Shown here in pieces: positions 45,010 through 58,987 of a stretch of 64,000 nt of DNA. Each line of letters starts with the position of its first letter. Position 1 is the stretch's first letter. This DNA is from Monilinia fructicola (Eukaryota > Ascomycota > Leotiomycetes > Helotiales > Sclerotiniaceae): the NCBI GenBank assembly GCA_008692225.1, contig VICG01000013.1, positions 372,001 to 436,000 of the forward strand, given 5' to 3'. The translations under genes were made by a program, and so were the position numbers. The notes under the pieces are model-generated. The model made no database searches. It was given only the letters and a program-made list of their open reading frames with translations, and was not told where the DNA came from.

Positions 45010-47343
45010 ATGAATACAGGAGCTTCTTTCATGATCGGGAAGCGGCCTAGTTACATTTCTGATCTTCAAAAGTTTCCAGCACATCCAAAGCTAACAGATC
45101 AAATGTTTCAGCAACGACTCCCTCCACAACAACCCAGCTATAACCAAGCTTATATGCCAAATGGCGCTGTAACAGGTCACACTGGTATTCCACCTGGAGC
45201 TACTCCTTTACTCCCTAATAACGGCAAAATCATACAAACTGGAGGTGTGAGAGTGCTGTGCGTGGCAGACGTACGAGGTGAGCTTGACCTGAAGATGACA
45301 ATTTTCAGGCAACACTGATAAATCAAAAGGAAATTTAAGATCACTTAATGAACTCGCAAAGCAAGCACGCGCGGATCATATCATTCACACTGGAGATTTT
45401 GGTTTCTATGATGACACCTCTCTGGATCGCATTGCAGAAAAGTGAGCTTAACAGCAAGCTCAAGACCTTGGCAGCTCATTGACTAATCTCAACTTAGGAC
45501 CCTGAAACACGTTGCTCAATACTCTCCACTGATTTCAGAAGCTACCAAAAAGGCAATCGCGTCACCAGGCGGTCCAGTCAAGTCAAGATTCAGCCCTGGC
45601 GATCTTCCACTTTCCGAGTTACCACAGTTCTTAAATGGCAGTCTTAAGCTTGATGTACCAGTCTACACGGTCTGGGGTGCATGCGAAGATGTGCGAGTAC
45701 TCGAAAAGTTCCGATCGGGCGAATACAAGGTTGATAAACTTCACATTATTGATGAGGCACGCTCAATGCTTTTGGAAATTGGTGGTGTTAAGTTGAGACT
45801 CCTAGGACTTGGTGGCGCAGTCGTTATGCATAAACTTTTCGATAATGGCGAGGGTCGAACTACAATTGCTGGCGGGCAAGGAACCATGTGGACCACACTT
45901 CTTCAAATGGGCGAGTTGGTAGATACGGCCAATCGTGTTTACGACCCCACCGAAACCCGCGTATTCATCACCCACGCATCACCTGCTCGCGAAGGTATCT
46001 TGAACCAACTTTCAGTAACTCTCAAGGCCGATTTTTCGATATCCGCTGGATTACATTTCAGATATGGAAGCTCCTACAACGAATTCAGTGTCAACCCTAC
46101 CTTGGACCATTACAGGGGCAAGCTTGCGGCATCCAAAGCTTCTTTCAATGACGTATGGGAGACTGTCAAGAACGAAGTCGAACCGGCCATTCAAGCAAAT
46201 GAAGCCCAGCAGAACCTTCTTAAAAATGCCCTTGGCATAGTAGAGAAGATGCCAAGCACCGCACATGGAGGCAACCCATTCGGTGGCCCTGTTGGTGGCT
46301 CCAACGCCGCTGCTATAGGTCAAGTAGACGAGAGCGCTTTCAAGAATATGTGGAACTTCAACTTGGCTGATGCTGCCTTTGGATGGTTAGTCTTGGAGGT
46401 TCAAGATGGTCGTATTGGTACCGAAATGCGAGCTCAGGGCTTTAACTTTGCTCACCGAGGTGCGAAACAACATCCAGGACATCAACAACAACAACAACAG
46501 GCACAAGCTCCCGCGACAGGCTCTGGCACACCTGGATCAAGCCAAAATCTTGTTTCCTCAGCACCACCCACCGGTCCAGCGCAGCGTTCACCCGCCCCAC
46601 CTCCAGCGCAACCATTCGGCCAGCGAGGGCAAAACCAACAACCAACCAGAGCCCCACCAGCTGGTCCCGAACGTACCGCGGAATCCCCTGCTCCATTCCA
46701 AGCCAACCCAGCTACCCCTCAACCGGCCCAAAATAACGTAGTCAACCTTCCATCCACCAAAGAGAATGAGAAGACACCCGCGACTACAAATGGAGCAGAG
46801 AACCCATCTCCCGCAGCCAAGACGTCAGCCGAACAAATTATTGGTCTCTTCGTTATGAATGTGAACTCGGAAGATCATGTTCGAGAGTTGTTCCATGATG
46901 AGGATAAGGCAAAGATTGTTAGGATTGATAAATGGGGTGCATCTAACAAGGTCGCCGTCTTCAAGACAACCCAAGAGAGAGATAATGCCTTGAGTCGTCT
47001 ACCTGCAGAGGTAACATCACGTAGCAGTGAGGATCGTTCAAGACCTTTGGTGAAGCTATTCCAGGCTAGGGACAACAAGACGTACTCCTCAAGCCGTGGA
47101 GGTGCAGGAAGCTGGGGAAGCAGCAGAGGTGGCAATAGCAGTGCTCCTCGGGGTGGTTACGGAAGTGGAGGTGCCAGTGACAGTGAAGGCGGTCGCGGCG
47201 GACGAGGGGGTCGAGGCGGATCTAGTCGTGGACGAGGAAATGATAGAGGAGGCAGAGGTGGGCGTGGTGGTCGAGGTTTCAACAAGGAAGGTGGAGCATC
47301 TCCCGCTCAATCCTCAGCAACTCCAGCTGGAGGCGACTCTTGA
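45010..47343 (+). CDS. Fungal DUF2433 protein, metallophosphoesterase-like, RGG-rich C-terminus
   Basis: Start placed at 45010 (MNTGASFMIGKRPSYISDL). Introns are at 45278-45329 and 45442-45497. The protein is 741 residues with no frame break. The N-terminal half resembles a calcineurin-type phosphoesterase: VLCVADVRG, then HIIHTGDFGFYDD, YTVWGACEDVRV and VFITHASPAREG, in the usual order of metal-site motifs, although DxH appears as DVRG and GNHE as GACED. This is the fungal DUF2433 family as I know it. A Gln/Pro-rich disordered linker (about residues 390-490) is followed by an RRM-like segment (IIGLFVMNVNSEDHVRELF, KVAVFKTTQERDNALSRL) and a long RGG tail. The tail and RRM-like part suggest RNA association. 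Activity is unproven. Confidence 0.8.
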
Positions 47344-48060
47344 TCCACGATAATATCCGACCTCACAAACCAACGGTATTCATTGCTTACACCAAAAAAG
47401 TCATATTTCTCGTACAGTACATCTTCTTAATGGTCACTCATTGTGAACAGGAGACATCTATCTTGACAAAGGCTCGGCCAGCTTAGTATTTCGGCTTTTT
47501 TTCGTCCTCATACAAAATATCTCAAGGCACTGGAGTGGAGTTTTAAACGTTTGCTTATACTTCACATTTCATACTTGTTTTTTATGTGTGGGCGATGATA
47601 GCTACTAGTTCTTTCTATTTCCTTCGCATCTGTACTTTTGATACGGGTAGCTTTGAGTCGCATCATATCCTATCTCATAATGGAATGAGATAATCGAAAC
47701 GAATCAAATGAACAGCGTTGCGCATGTAATTTAGTTAGTGCCTCAATTTCAATAGGGGAAAACGTGAGATGGGAAGCTGGTAGTTGCAGGATGCCAGAGC
47801 GGAGGTTGCAGAAGCATAGAAAATATCAATAAATTTTCCATAATTCCTTTGAATGATATGAGGTGTTCCGAGTATATTTTGTGAGAGCCACCGTGAGCGG
47901 GAGGCTTGGGGGTATTTCATGGTATTCGTACAATAACGTAAGTATACATTCGACATGCTCAGTGGCTAGGTGTCTTTTAGCAAAGCTACCTGAAGCCTCA
48001 CAATGCCAGCGCGATGTTTGCTGCGACTTCATACAGGGAACGGCCTCGATGACCTAGAGT
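47344..48060. other. Convergent intergenic stretch
   Basis: 3' flanks of the DUF2433 gene and COQ5. No gene or repeat of note. Confidence 0.55.
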
Positions 48061-49179
<1,119 letters not shown>

Positions 49180-49622
49180 GTCGATCCGATTGACCGTCGA
49201 TCGAAGAGCAATTGAACGAATGAAGGACGAGCCGCGCCGGTGGGAATACTGCACCCGGAAAAAAGACGCAAAGCTAATTGGAGAAATTTCTCGCCTCGTC
49301 AGCCTTGCCGAGCTTTTTCGCTACGGGGACGGGGACGGGACCGTGGCGTCCACGAGCTGGTGGAGCGGCGGATCAGAGTGGATCGGTTAGCACCGGCATT
49401 ACCCCAGATTTCAGCCTCGTCCACGGCTTTACTTTGGAGTCCCCACGATCTTCGTGACGATCCGGCTTGTTTATACTTTTGCGTTTACCTTATTTCTCCT
49501 GGGGGCGAGGGTCTTGAAGCATGCCCCGTGAAGTCCTGTGTTTGAGATCCTGAGAGCTTTGCGTCTGGGTTGGAAATGTGAACGTCTATGTTACGTTGCG
49601 ACAATCGATACATCACACAATC
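49180..49622. promoter_or_regulatory. Divergent promoter COQ5 / BCKDH E1 alpha
   Basis: 443 bases between two mitochondrial-protein genes read in opposite directions. GC-rich near COQ5 (ggggacggggacggg at 49325). No known site identified. Confidence 0.5.
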
Positions 49623-51113
49623 ATGAATTCACGAAGAATTGGAGGACGTCTCTTGAGGGGCAGCAGAGCGGGAATCTCAGCGTCTGTCGCAAGAAGCAGG
49701 ACAGTGAGAAGGTGTCATTCTACCGTGGGGCCGAGCCAAAAGCCTGGTGCTGCTGGGTAGGTTTCCATTGGCTAAGGTCAGAATAGAAAATAACTAATAG
49801 GATGACAGAGTACGATTTCCCGGAGCAGTAAATAGTAAATTTACATCCGCCCTCTCGTTTGAACACCCCTCAACATATACCGCTATCCCAACGTATCGCG
49901 CCATGTCCCCGAGGGCGAAATACTCGATCCCTCCGTTATCCTCCCCTCTGATGATGCCGCTCTAGAAATGTATCTCAATATGGTCAAAGTATCCATCATG
50001 GACGTTATAATGGTTGAAGCACAGCGTCAAGGACGGTTATCATTTTATATGCCCAGTCAGGGTGAAGAAGGTACTTGTGTGGGATCTGCAGCTGCGCTGG
50101 AGAAGGATGACGTGATCTTTAGCCAGTATAGGGAAGCGGGGGTCTTTATGCAGAGGGGGTACACGCTGGAGGATTTTATGAACCAGCTGTTTGCGAATAG
50201 GAAGGATAAGGGTCGGGGAAGGAATATGCCCGTGCACTACGGGAGCAAGGAGCTGAAGATTGTGAGTGTTCCACGGCTATTCTGCAACTGCGATCTCAAG
50301 AAGATGCGGAGAAAGTGAAGGGGAAGAGCTAACAAACCCAGCACTGTATCTCTTCACCACTCGCCACCCAAATCCCCCATGCTTCTGGCGCAGCCTATGC
50401 TTTTGAAGATGCAACGGCGGTCGAATCCGTCGCTTCCTCCCCGAGTCGTAGCCTGCTACTTCGGTGAGGGAGCCGCATCGGAAGGAGACTTCCATGGCGC
50501 CCTCAACATAGCCGCTACTCGCTCCTGTCCCGTAATATTCATATGCCGTAACAACGGTTATGCGATCTCGACGCCCACCCTGGAACAATACCGCGGCGAC
50601 GGCATCGCCAGCAGAGGCACGGGCTACGGAATCGACACCATCCGCGTGGATGGAAACGACATCTGGGCCGTGCTGCAAGTGACCCGCAGAGCCCGAGAGC
50701 TAGCCCTGAAGGATGGCGGCCGTCCCGTCCTCATCGAAGCCATGTCCTACCGGATATCCCACCACAGCACCTCGGACGACTCCTTCGCCTACCGCGCTCG
50801 CATCGAGGTCGAGGATTGGAAACGCCGCGACAACCCCATCACCCGCTTGCGCAAATATCTCGAGCGAAAAGGGGTCTGGGACGAAGCGAGGGAAATAGAT
50901 GTCCGGACGAAGATCAAGAAGGACGTGCTCAGAGCACTCGGCGACGCGGAAAAGGAGAAGAAGCCTCCGATCAAGAGTATGTTCGAAGATGTCTACAAGG
51001 AGATGACGCCAGAGCTGAGGCATCAAATGAATGAGCTGCGGAGCGTGATGGAGGAGTACCCCGAGGAATATGACGTAGGCGAATTTGAAGGCGGGAGCGC
51101 AAGTCTAAAGTAG
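49623..51113 (+). CDS. Branched-chain 2-oxoacid dehydrogenase E1 subunit alpha
   Basis: This is the thiamine-diphosphate-dependent decarboxylase of valine, leucine and isoleucine breakdown in mitochondria. Start at 49623 (MNSRRIGGRLLRGSRAG, presequence). Introns are at 49757-49808 and 50262-50341. Motifs are SFYMPSQGEEGTCVGSAAAL, FSQYREAGVFMQRGYTLED, MPVHYGSKELKI, the ThDP motif YFGEGAASEGDFHGALNIA ending in RNNGYAIS, and the phosphorylation loop YRISHHSTSDDS. A missing base near 49907-49910 (CCCC) and an extra base at 50401-50404 (TTTT) cancel. The total is 453 codons, 452 residues. The beta subunit and the E2 are not in the window. Confidence 0.92.
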
Positions 51114-51519
51114 AGATCACCATCATGTGCACGAATCCATCATACACCATCTGCATTTCCAGTCCGACCTTCAAACGTCACAACGATACCAACCTGTGAC
51201 TGATGTAATTTATTTTATGTAATCTCATTGTTGGCCTTGTATCGCTTGAATCTAGTAGTATATTACAGGATGTGCAGGTGATGATGTCTATCGTTAATGG
51301 GATCTAATATGCGAAATCGCGCATGTGATCAAATCCAAAGATAAATTCTGCCGAGAAGATATCCAAATCCCTCATCTAGCCGCTTGAACGCCTTGTGATA
51401 TATCTCCTATCCCCTATCTCCCATCCCCCATCCCCATCCCCCTCCCCCATACGGCGCCAACGAAATGCGAAGAAATCTCGCTTGTATGCACGGGGCGAAA
51501 AAAAGAAGATCGGATCGCT
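51114..51519. other. Convergent intergenic stretch
   Basis: 3' flanks only; CCCCATCCCC-type runs at 51420-51450. No gene. Confidence 0.55.
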
Positions 51520-53287
51520 TTAGCTCCTCACCACTCCAGTAACCATCAAGGCCCCGCTGCCAACTTGTACTTTCCATCTCTCTTTGATCAACATCCTGGC
51601 TACCGCCGGCCCCAATTTGCCTCTTCCCCCTTCGCTATGGTTTCCCACTCCCGTCACAATCTTGTATCCCTCTCCAGCGCCAGCCCGGACGTACCCACCT
51701 CCCGCCCGTCTATGCTCCTCTGAGACCCACCATTCCGTAACCTTTTCCCTCGCAATCCTGACTGCATCTCTGACACCTACGCCATGTAAATCAACGCCTC
51801 CGCTCCAACACTGTGCCCTCACTAATTCATCGGCTGCAGCGCTCTCCGCGTCCTTGACTCGAACATTTGCATCTCGGCCTTGTTGTGAATAATAGGCTGC
51901 TGCTCCGCCCATCAAAGGATCAGATTTGGATTTTTTGTATGCGACAGATGCTTGTTGGAAGGCGGTATTGCGTGCAGTGATATAAGTACTGGCATCTGTG
52001 GGAGGAGATATCGTTGTATTGGAACTGGAGATGGAATGAGTGGGGTAGATGGCATTTAAAGAGTGTTGCTTGGAAGGGGAAGTGATAACAGGTGAGGGAT
52101 CGATGATGAGGGGTGTGTGGCGGATTTCGACTTGAATCTTTGGTTTGCCTGGTTTAGAGACGGGGGTGGATGTCAGTGCTTTTGCTAAGTCATGCGCACT
52201 GGCTGTGAATGGATGAGTAAGTTGAACGAGGGTGATCAAGTGAGAGCGTTTGATGGAAGGAAAATCTCGCCCGAGTTCCATGGCATTAATTTCGATGATT
52301 GGGTCTTCGGATTCCGTGTCGATGGTAGGATAGTTATCGATAATTGATAATATTGTTGCTCGAACAGATGCACCACTGTTGTGATAAATTGAGCTGACTT
52401 GTTGCATTGGAATACCGGTTCTGGTACATATGAAATCAACATCCTTTCTCCCCATCTCCCATTTACCCTCTTCAATGGTAAGAGGAGTGTCGTCGATGAA
52501 AGTACTATCTTCAGAAACTTCGGTTTTTTGGCTCCTTTTCTTCCCTTTGTGTCGGCGAGTTTTAGCTGGTGTAGAGCTTTCAGAAAAAGCTTCAATGCCA
52601 CGTCTCCTGGAACCTGTTTCCTCGAGAAATGACTGGGTGAGGAGGTCCTCAATTGCCATGTTGATATTCCCCTTGGACTTTTTGAGCGAGAATTTAACAT
52701 CAAAAGGTTTCAAGATGGGGAAAGTGCCAAGTAAGAAAGCTTCTTGACTGTCCACATCCATTGCCTCCAAAGAATCCGTAAACCCATTCCCATGATCAAA
52801 CCCGTACCTCGCATCCTCACTCCCTGAGAATTCCAGTCCTTCCAGGAGATCTAAAGAAGACATTCCCTGACTTAGAGAAGTATCGTCTGTAGAGCTGCTC
52901 CACTCAGGTACACTTTTGTTACTTGCTGTTCCATCCTCATGTGTCGCATTATTGATCTGCAAATCCTGCTCCCTTGAAGCTTCCCCTCCATTTGTATTTA
53001 CTCCTCCACTATTTCCACTGGGATCAAAGCCAGTGGCTTCTTCGATCTCTGCATCTTGTCGTATCATATCTAAAATCATGCGCGCAGTCTGGATTTGTTC
53101 TTCTTCCGAGAGATCGTAGTCCGTGATTATTGCGCGGAATGTGCTATTGTCGAGGGGAGGACAATATTCTGCCTGTGAAAATTCGTCAGCGCATACCATA
53201 GAAAAGAAAAGTGAAACCAAGGCGATGGTGAATGAATTCAAGAATACAAACCTCCATTTGAGCCATCATCTCTTCATTATTCACCAT
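51520..53287 (-). CDS. DUF1771-Smr domain protein (Cue2-like)
   Basis: Start at 53287 (MVNNEEMMAQME), with one intron at 53173-53251. The exons total 563 codons with no frame break. The N-terminal 150 residues are acidic and Ser-rich. Two helical segments (VKFSLKKSKGNINMAIEDLL and ICTRTGIPMQQVSSIY) look like CUE/UBA-type ubiquitin-binding folds. A DUF1771 segment (FQQASVAYKKSKSDPLMGGA ... VKDAESAAADELV) precedes the Smr domain, whose core is VDLHGVGVRDAV and ITGVGNHSEGG-like VTGVGNHSEGG. Proteins of this build include yeast Cue2, an endonuclease that cuts mRNA at stalled ribosomes in no-go decay. The family is firm; the function is by analogy. Confidence 0.82.
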
Positions 53288-55118
53288 CTTTGCAAATTCA
53301 TAAATCGTGATCGCAACTTCAATTCAATTCTAGAATTCACTCGGTCTATCTGGTGAACGGCCCTGAGCTCTCCTCTTTCACTCAAAGCAATAGAATATTC
53401 AAGGAAACTCTGCTGAAAATAAAAGACTGTATATAAATCCAAAAGAAGTGAGATGTGTACGAGTAAACAACATGATTCTGTTCTGCATTTCGTTGAGGTA
53501 CAATAGCTTCCTAGGTAAAGAGTCAAAGTTTATTAAACTCTTCACTTCCGCTAGATAAGAACTGGTGGGCTGTAAAATAATGATGAAGTCATGGCCTGAG
53601 ACAAGAAGACGAAAAAGGGACCTGGGTGATGATTAATAAGCAACATCTTTTGAGCTGTTGGAGACAAAATCACAAGCTACCTCACCGGGAGTCCTCATAA
53701 TCTTACAATGATGACTTCCTATCAGTTGGCAAAGACTCAAATGGCAATTGATTCTATATCATCATACCAGGGAGGTACTTTGTCAGATTGATGCTATACT
53801 TGTTGTAACAAAATCAAGCTTTGAATTGCATTTGTTTGCTTCTCGTTACGAGTAATGCAATCCACATGTACAGCCGAGATCATTGCCGTCGACAGGTGGT
53901 AGAAGACCATCGTGTTTGATTGATAGTATACTGCCGTACAGCTCTAGTGATCACCGGTGATGCAGTCCAAAGAGGATCATCGAGCTATCTGCTCTCCTCT
54001 ACGAGAATCCACTTAAGCTGGAGGAATACATCGCCTTGGCTACCCAAGCCCATTGATGCCTCTCAGCTGCGGGTGCTGCGCCTGCCCCCCGTTAAGCCCT
54101 TCGTCGGCTTCTTCTCCAACAAGCTCTAGGTATGCTCCTAGTAGGACAGGTACTACGATCCCATAGTCTGGTTTAGAGAAGCCCAATGAAACAAGCTGCT
54201 AAGTTGTTCACTTGCTCACGCCACCAGGACAAATCCATGTTTGAACTTGTGAACAGTGATCTGCTCCCATGACATTAATGCATTTCGATCCGAGATATGA
54301 TATCAAATATGTCTCCAAGACTTTCGATTTAGGGGTCCTATGTGATGGGGAGAAGACTTAGGAAATATAGGAGGGGCGGGTGTGATTATCGCTTACTGCG
54401 TGATATATTCTAAGCGGTAAACACATTGTCCAATACTTACCAAATCTTATTAATTGTGCAGTTGGTATAAATGATTTGAGATATTGAGAGAGATAGAGCG
54501 TTCTGCCATGGCGCAAGGATTCTTCGAAGCGCAGCTGTTTCAAGATGCAGATACATATCCTTCGAAATGAATCTTGTTGAAAATGGAACTGGATCAAGGA
54601 AAAGCGTGAGTGAACATGTCAAAAGTACTAAGAAGTGAAGCGAGAGATGAAATTTTTCATGGGCCGCGTTGACCTTGTGTTCGGTGTTGAGGATTAATCC
54701 GGAGGGGAAAGCCGAGGAGGGAGAAGGTTTTATCTACCCTCTAGACTTGAACCTTTGGGAGTGTTTGGGTACACGGATGTGAAGATTCTGTTACGGGAGG
54801 GCACCTATTTGCAATTTGAGTATCGTCTTATGATCAAAACGTTTTTGCATAAAATATACAAGTTCTGATGTGCTGTAATGATTACGCTGTGTACATCCTA
54901 ATAGCCAGAGCTAGCTCATCTACCACCTCACTATATCATATGCAGATCCATCCCTATACGCCATCCATCATGCATGCAATTGAAAATCCCCTGCCATCTC
55001 CTCGTCTTCTTTCTCTTGTATTTACAAATTATATAACTCCCTCCACCAGACTTCACTATCATGTACGATTCATTATCTCGTCTCATCCTATCTCTTTGAC
55101 TCATGTAGCTACCGTCAT
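53288..55118. other. 1.8-kb gene-free region
   Basis: Contains the Smr gene promoter and the NCR1 3' flank. A GC-richer patch at 53940-54125 has open frames on both strands but no recognisable product; it may be the remnant of a gene. Confidence 0.45.
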
Positions 55119-58100
55119 CTAATATTCCTCGTCACTATCCTCATCTGGTAGCAAAGCCCTGTACCTCCTATCCGCCAAATCTTCCTCTAACCCTCCTTCA
55201 TTCTCGCTATCCGCATAACCCTCTCCACCGCACAAACTCAGCGCCACCGGTAAGAATATCAGCGCATGTGTTGCGGCAAAAATGACCAACGCAAGCCAAA
55301 TTCTAAAATAATAAATTTCAAAAATTTTACTCCTGGTAAATGCCAACACGCTCACTCCTACTAATTTCGTAATTGTAATGCCACTGAAAACGGAACCCCC
55401 AACGTTAACAAGAGCAGTCCAAGCACGTGCATCACGATTTCGGAACTTGTTCTTCGCTCGGTCCATGACGGTGCGAGAGGGGAACATGAAAGCGCGGGCG
55501 ATGTGGGCACAGAATTCGACACCGATTCCTACGCAGATAATGAGGTTCACGAGACTGACTGCGTTGAGAGAGACATTAAAGATTGCCATTGTGCCGATAA
55601 TGTCAGTGACGATCATGATGACAGTTACCGTTACAACAGCGCCGGTCTTGAGAGACCCTAGAAGGATAGAGGAGATGAATAAGATGAGGACGAGGGCGGA
55701 ACAGAGGAGGGTGGCGGTTAAGCCGATGATTGTGGTGTATTGATCGAAGAAAATGTAGTATACACTGTAAGGGAATACTTCTAGACCAGACTTCTCGCTC
55801 ATTCCATCTGCAATTCGACGTGCGGAGGCATAGGCAGCAATGAAATCTTCTTGACTGTGAAGTGGTGTGTGACTTGTGCGGAAGTGACTAGCAGGAATAG
55901 TATCTCTTTCTGAATCAATAACGAGAGCATTTCCATAGGCAGCTTGACCTCCAAGAGGGCAGTCGTCGTCTGTGGGAGAAGCAATCCACTTCTCGAGGTA
56001 GTGTATAAACTCTCGGCCCTCAGGCATACCATTCAAGGTGATATTCCATGCGGGGTCACGGTTCTCAAAGCAAGCTGAACCACCTTCAACACAGCATGAA
56101 TCTAATGAAGGATCGAGCCAACGGAAATAATCATCTATCCAACTAGCAGGAGTGGCTGCGATATAAGAGATTTCGGGTCTCTTCCTTTCAGACTCTAAAA
56201 TATTCGCAAGGGATTCTGTTTCGCATGTTGTAAAACGAGAACAGAGTTGTTGTTGATGCTTGCGCTCAGTAACATTCAACTCCCGGGTAACAAAATACAC
56301 CGGTGGTCCCGAGTCGAAGTAGTCGTACAAGTCATTGAAGTATGGAATGAGATATGAACCATCTGGAATTGCTACGCGTTGATCCAAGCCCAAAGCAACT
56401 TCGGGAATCAATGCGACCGCAGCAGCGAATATTCCAAGGAAGACGACGATAACAGCGGTCTTTACTTTGCGACCAAGTAAAACTGGAGCATAGGTTTTGC
56501 GAATGAACTTTTGAAGGAAACCCTCATCAGAACCTTCGTAGAATCTAGAGTAGGAACTTCCACTACCATTTCCAAGGTGAACCCCCGCGCTTTTGATCTG
56601 AATGCAAGGAACACAGTCCACACGACGATCCTCAACACGTCTTTGGTTGAGACTGAGAATGGAAACGAACATGGTGATCTGTAAAACGGCATTGATGAAC
56701 ACTGCACCGGCGGCATAAATTGCGAAGTTTCGGACTGCTGGCATGCCAACGAAAGCACCGAGTGAAAATGCGATCGTCTCAGTCGATGCTGATAGTAAGA
56801 TTGATGGGCCCATTCTTCCGAGTGCTTTAGCAATACGGACCTCAATCATTTCATCAGGATGACTAGTGTTTACCCTTTCAAATTCGTGCACAATCAAGAA
56901 TATGTTATCAACACCGACGGCAAGAACTATGAACGGAATGACCTCAGCGATGATAAGTGTGACCTTAACACCCGCGAAAGAGAAGAGACCGATTGATGCT
57001 GAGATAGACATTAGTACAATCAAGATTCCCACTACCCCAAGTGAGAATTTGGATTGGACTAGAGAGCTAGCTGGGTTACGCATCAACGTTTGGAATGAGA
57101 TGGTCGTTGAGCCAAGTGCCAAAGATGCGTAGAAGAACATGATAATGTAACTGATAACGACAATCTTGGCATCAGTATTGGTAGATTTGTTGAGTTCCTG
57201 CTCGAGACTTATTTCAGTCGAAAATGAAAGTCTCAAGCCACGCTCATCTGCCTCCTTTTGCAAACGTAATAACTCGTCTCTAAGAGAAGCCTCCCAGTCC
57301 ATAGCATATTCAACTTGAGCAGATCCTTCATCATCATTTTTTACTACCCATGTAACAATCAAGGCAGTAGCGTCAATGACATCGCCGGATTCTTGCCAAC
57401 CACCAAAGATCATTTTAGGATCCAGTGGTTGACCAAAAGCAGGACGACAGTTTACAGGAGATTCGGCACATGAGCGAACGGTCTTCTCCCATGTATCCGG
57501 GGTCACACTGGATATATCATCGTTCAGGTAGCCTCCTACAGATTGAACGACACATGCATCACCAGTAGGGTTGAAGCATACATCGTTAAGAGTTGTGCCG
57601 GTTTGTTCTCCTGTCAAACGTCTGATTCGATTCTCTGCTTCAAGCCACCACTTCAACGTATCATAACTCATGACAGGACCAGGACCTGATGACTTCGTAT
57701 CGTTGACCAAGAATACTTGTTCGGCACGGTAAAAAGGACCGAAATTTGAATCGAAGTAAGCCTTCTCTTGTGCAGCAGAAGATGATGGGCTGACCCATAA
57801 TCTGGCAGGATTCTGTTCAATCTCAAATTTTGTCCAGCCCAAACTCAAGATTGCCACTACGACTATACTCGTTACAATAGTGATAGCTGGAAATCTTGCA
57901 GCTGTGTATGCAAGACGACTAAAAGCGCCGTCGCAAACTGCATTTATCCAATAGTTCCTTTGAGGTCGATCATACATGGCTCGACTGTGGACCATATCCC
58001 CTTCGTCGTCATCATCGCTTGGAGCAACATCTTCCAAAAGCCGCAAACCTTTCATTCCGTCTTTTGCTATGTTTAGCCCAAGCAATATGACCAAAGATTG

Positions 58101-58987
58101 CCACGGCGATTAATAATAATACAATGCTGTAGGTGAAGATAGCCGCGAAGGAAAGGCATGGTAGTAATCCAACATGACATGAGCCAGGCTTTGAAACTTC
58201 CGGTAAAGCTGGACAGACTGCAGGACAATCCACACAAGAACATCTGAAGTTCTCGTCTTCATCATTGCACTTCTTTGGTACCATAGGCAATGGATTCATT
58301 CCCTTTTCCGGATATTCATTAGGTTTCGGGAAGTTGATCTGGAATGGTGAGCCCAGTAAAGATTTGTGCCCGAGGAAAGTAGAAAGGAGGAGTAATTCTT
58401 GGCTCCCCCTCCTATGAAGCCCATAGCATCCGAATTCGTTGGTCCAAACTTAACATTCTTGCAACTATCAAAGAAACCCGACCCATATTCATCAGAAATG
58501 AGCTGATCCAGTTCCGTAACGATGTATTTATCACCCTTCTGCTTGATCTCCGTCACGTTCAAGAATAGGGATTGATCTGGTGAACATGTAAAAGTACAGA
58601 AGGTATTATAGAAGTTCTCTTTGCATGCCGGACATGAGGATATAATCGGATTTGCCTTCTTGATCTGATCCGCAAGAGCATCAATCTGCGAAGCTATTAG
58701 CAAGGCCTTTTCTCCATTTGATAAGTATCTCATACCTGGTTCGCCTCACAGCAGACAGGTCCGGTACTCCATTTTGGACCACATAGCTCGACCAGTTGTT
58801 TCCTCACTTCATGATCGGGTTCCTTCGCGAGTCCGTTATCTGGACATGGAAGCTCGGGACCAAAGAAGCTATCTCTCCCACAACTGCCTCTTATCGAGCA
58901 TCTTCCAGCTTCATGCTTCGGAGTATATGCTTCGCCAGCTGCAAAAGCTGCGGTGAGGAGTCCAACCAAGGTGAAGGAATGCCGCAT
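55119..58987 (-). CDS. NCR1: Niemann-Pick type C1 homologue Ncr1, sterol transporter
   Basis: Ncr1 moves sterols and sphingolipids out of the vacuole lumen through its membrane. Start at 58987 with signal peptide MRHSFTLVGLLTAAFAAGEA; intron at 58686-58735; 1,272 residues. The N-terminal cysteine-rich sterol-binding domain (CSIRGSCGRDSF, ISSCPACKENFYNTFCTFTC) is followed by the first membrane helix (FTYSIVLLLIAVAIFGHIAW). The resistance-nodulation-division core carries the sterol-sensing domain (VVISYIIMFFYASLALGS, VTLIIAEVIPFIVLAVGVDN) and ends with the late helices (VSLVNLIICVGIGVEFCAH). The tail is acidic (DEDSDEEY). The frame shifts twice: one missing base near 58377-58382 and one extra at 58045-58047. 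These cancel, giving 1,273 codons. Confidence 0.94.

Noticed and set aside
53173..53241. Apparent signal peptide at the start of the Smr-domain protein
   Set aside because: This stretch lies inside a 79-base GT-AG intron (53173-53251). The true first exon at 53252-53287 encodes MVNNEEMMAQME and joins in frame, so the protein is not secreted.
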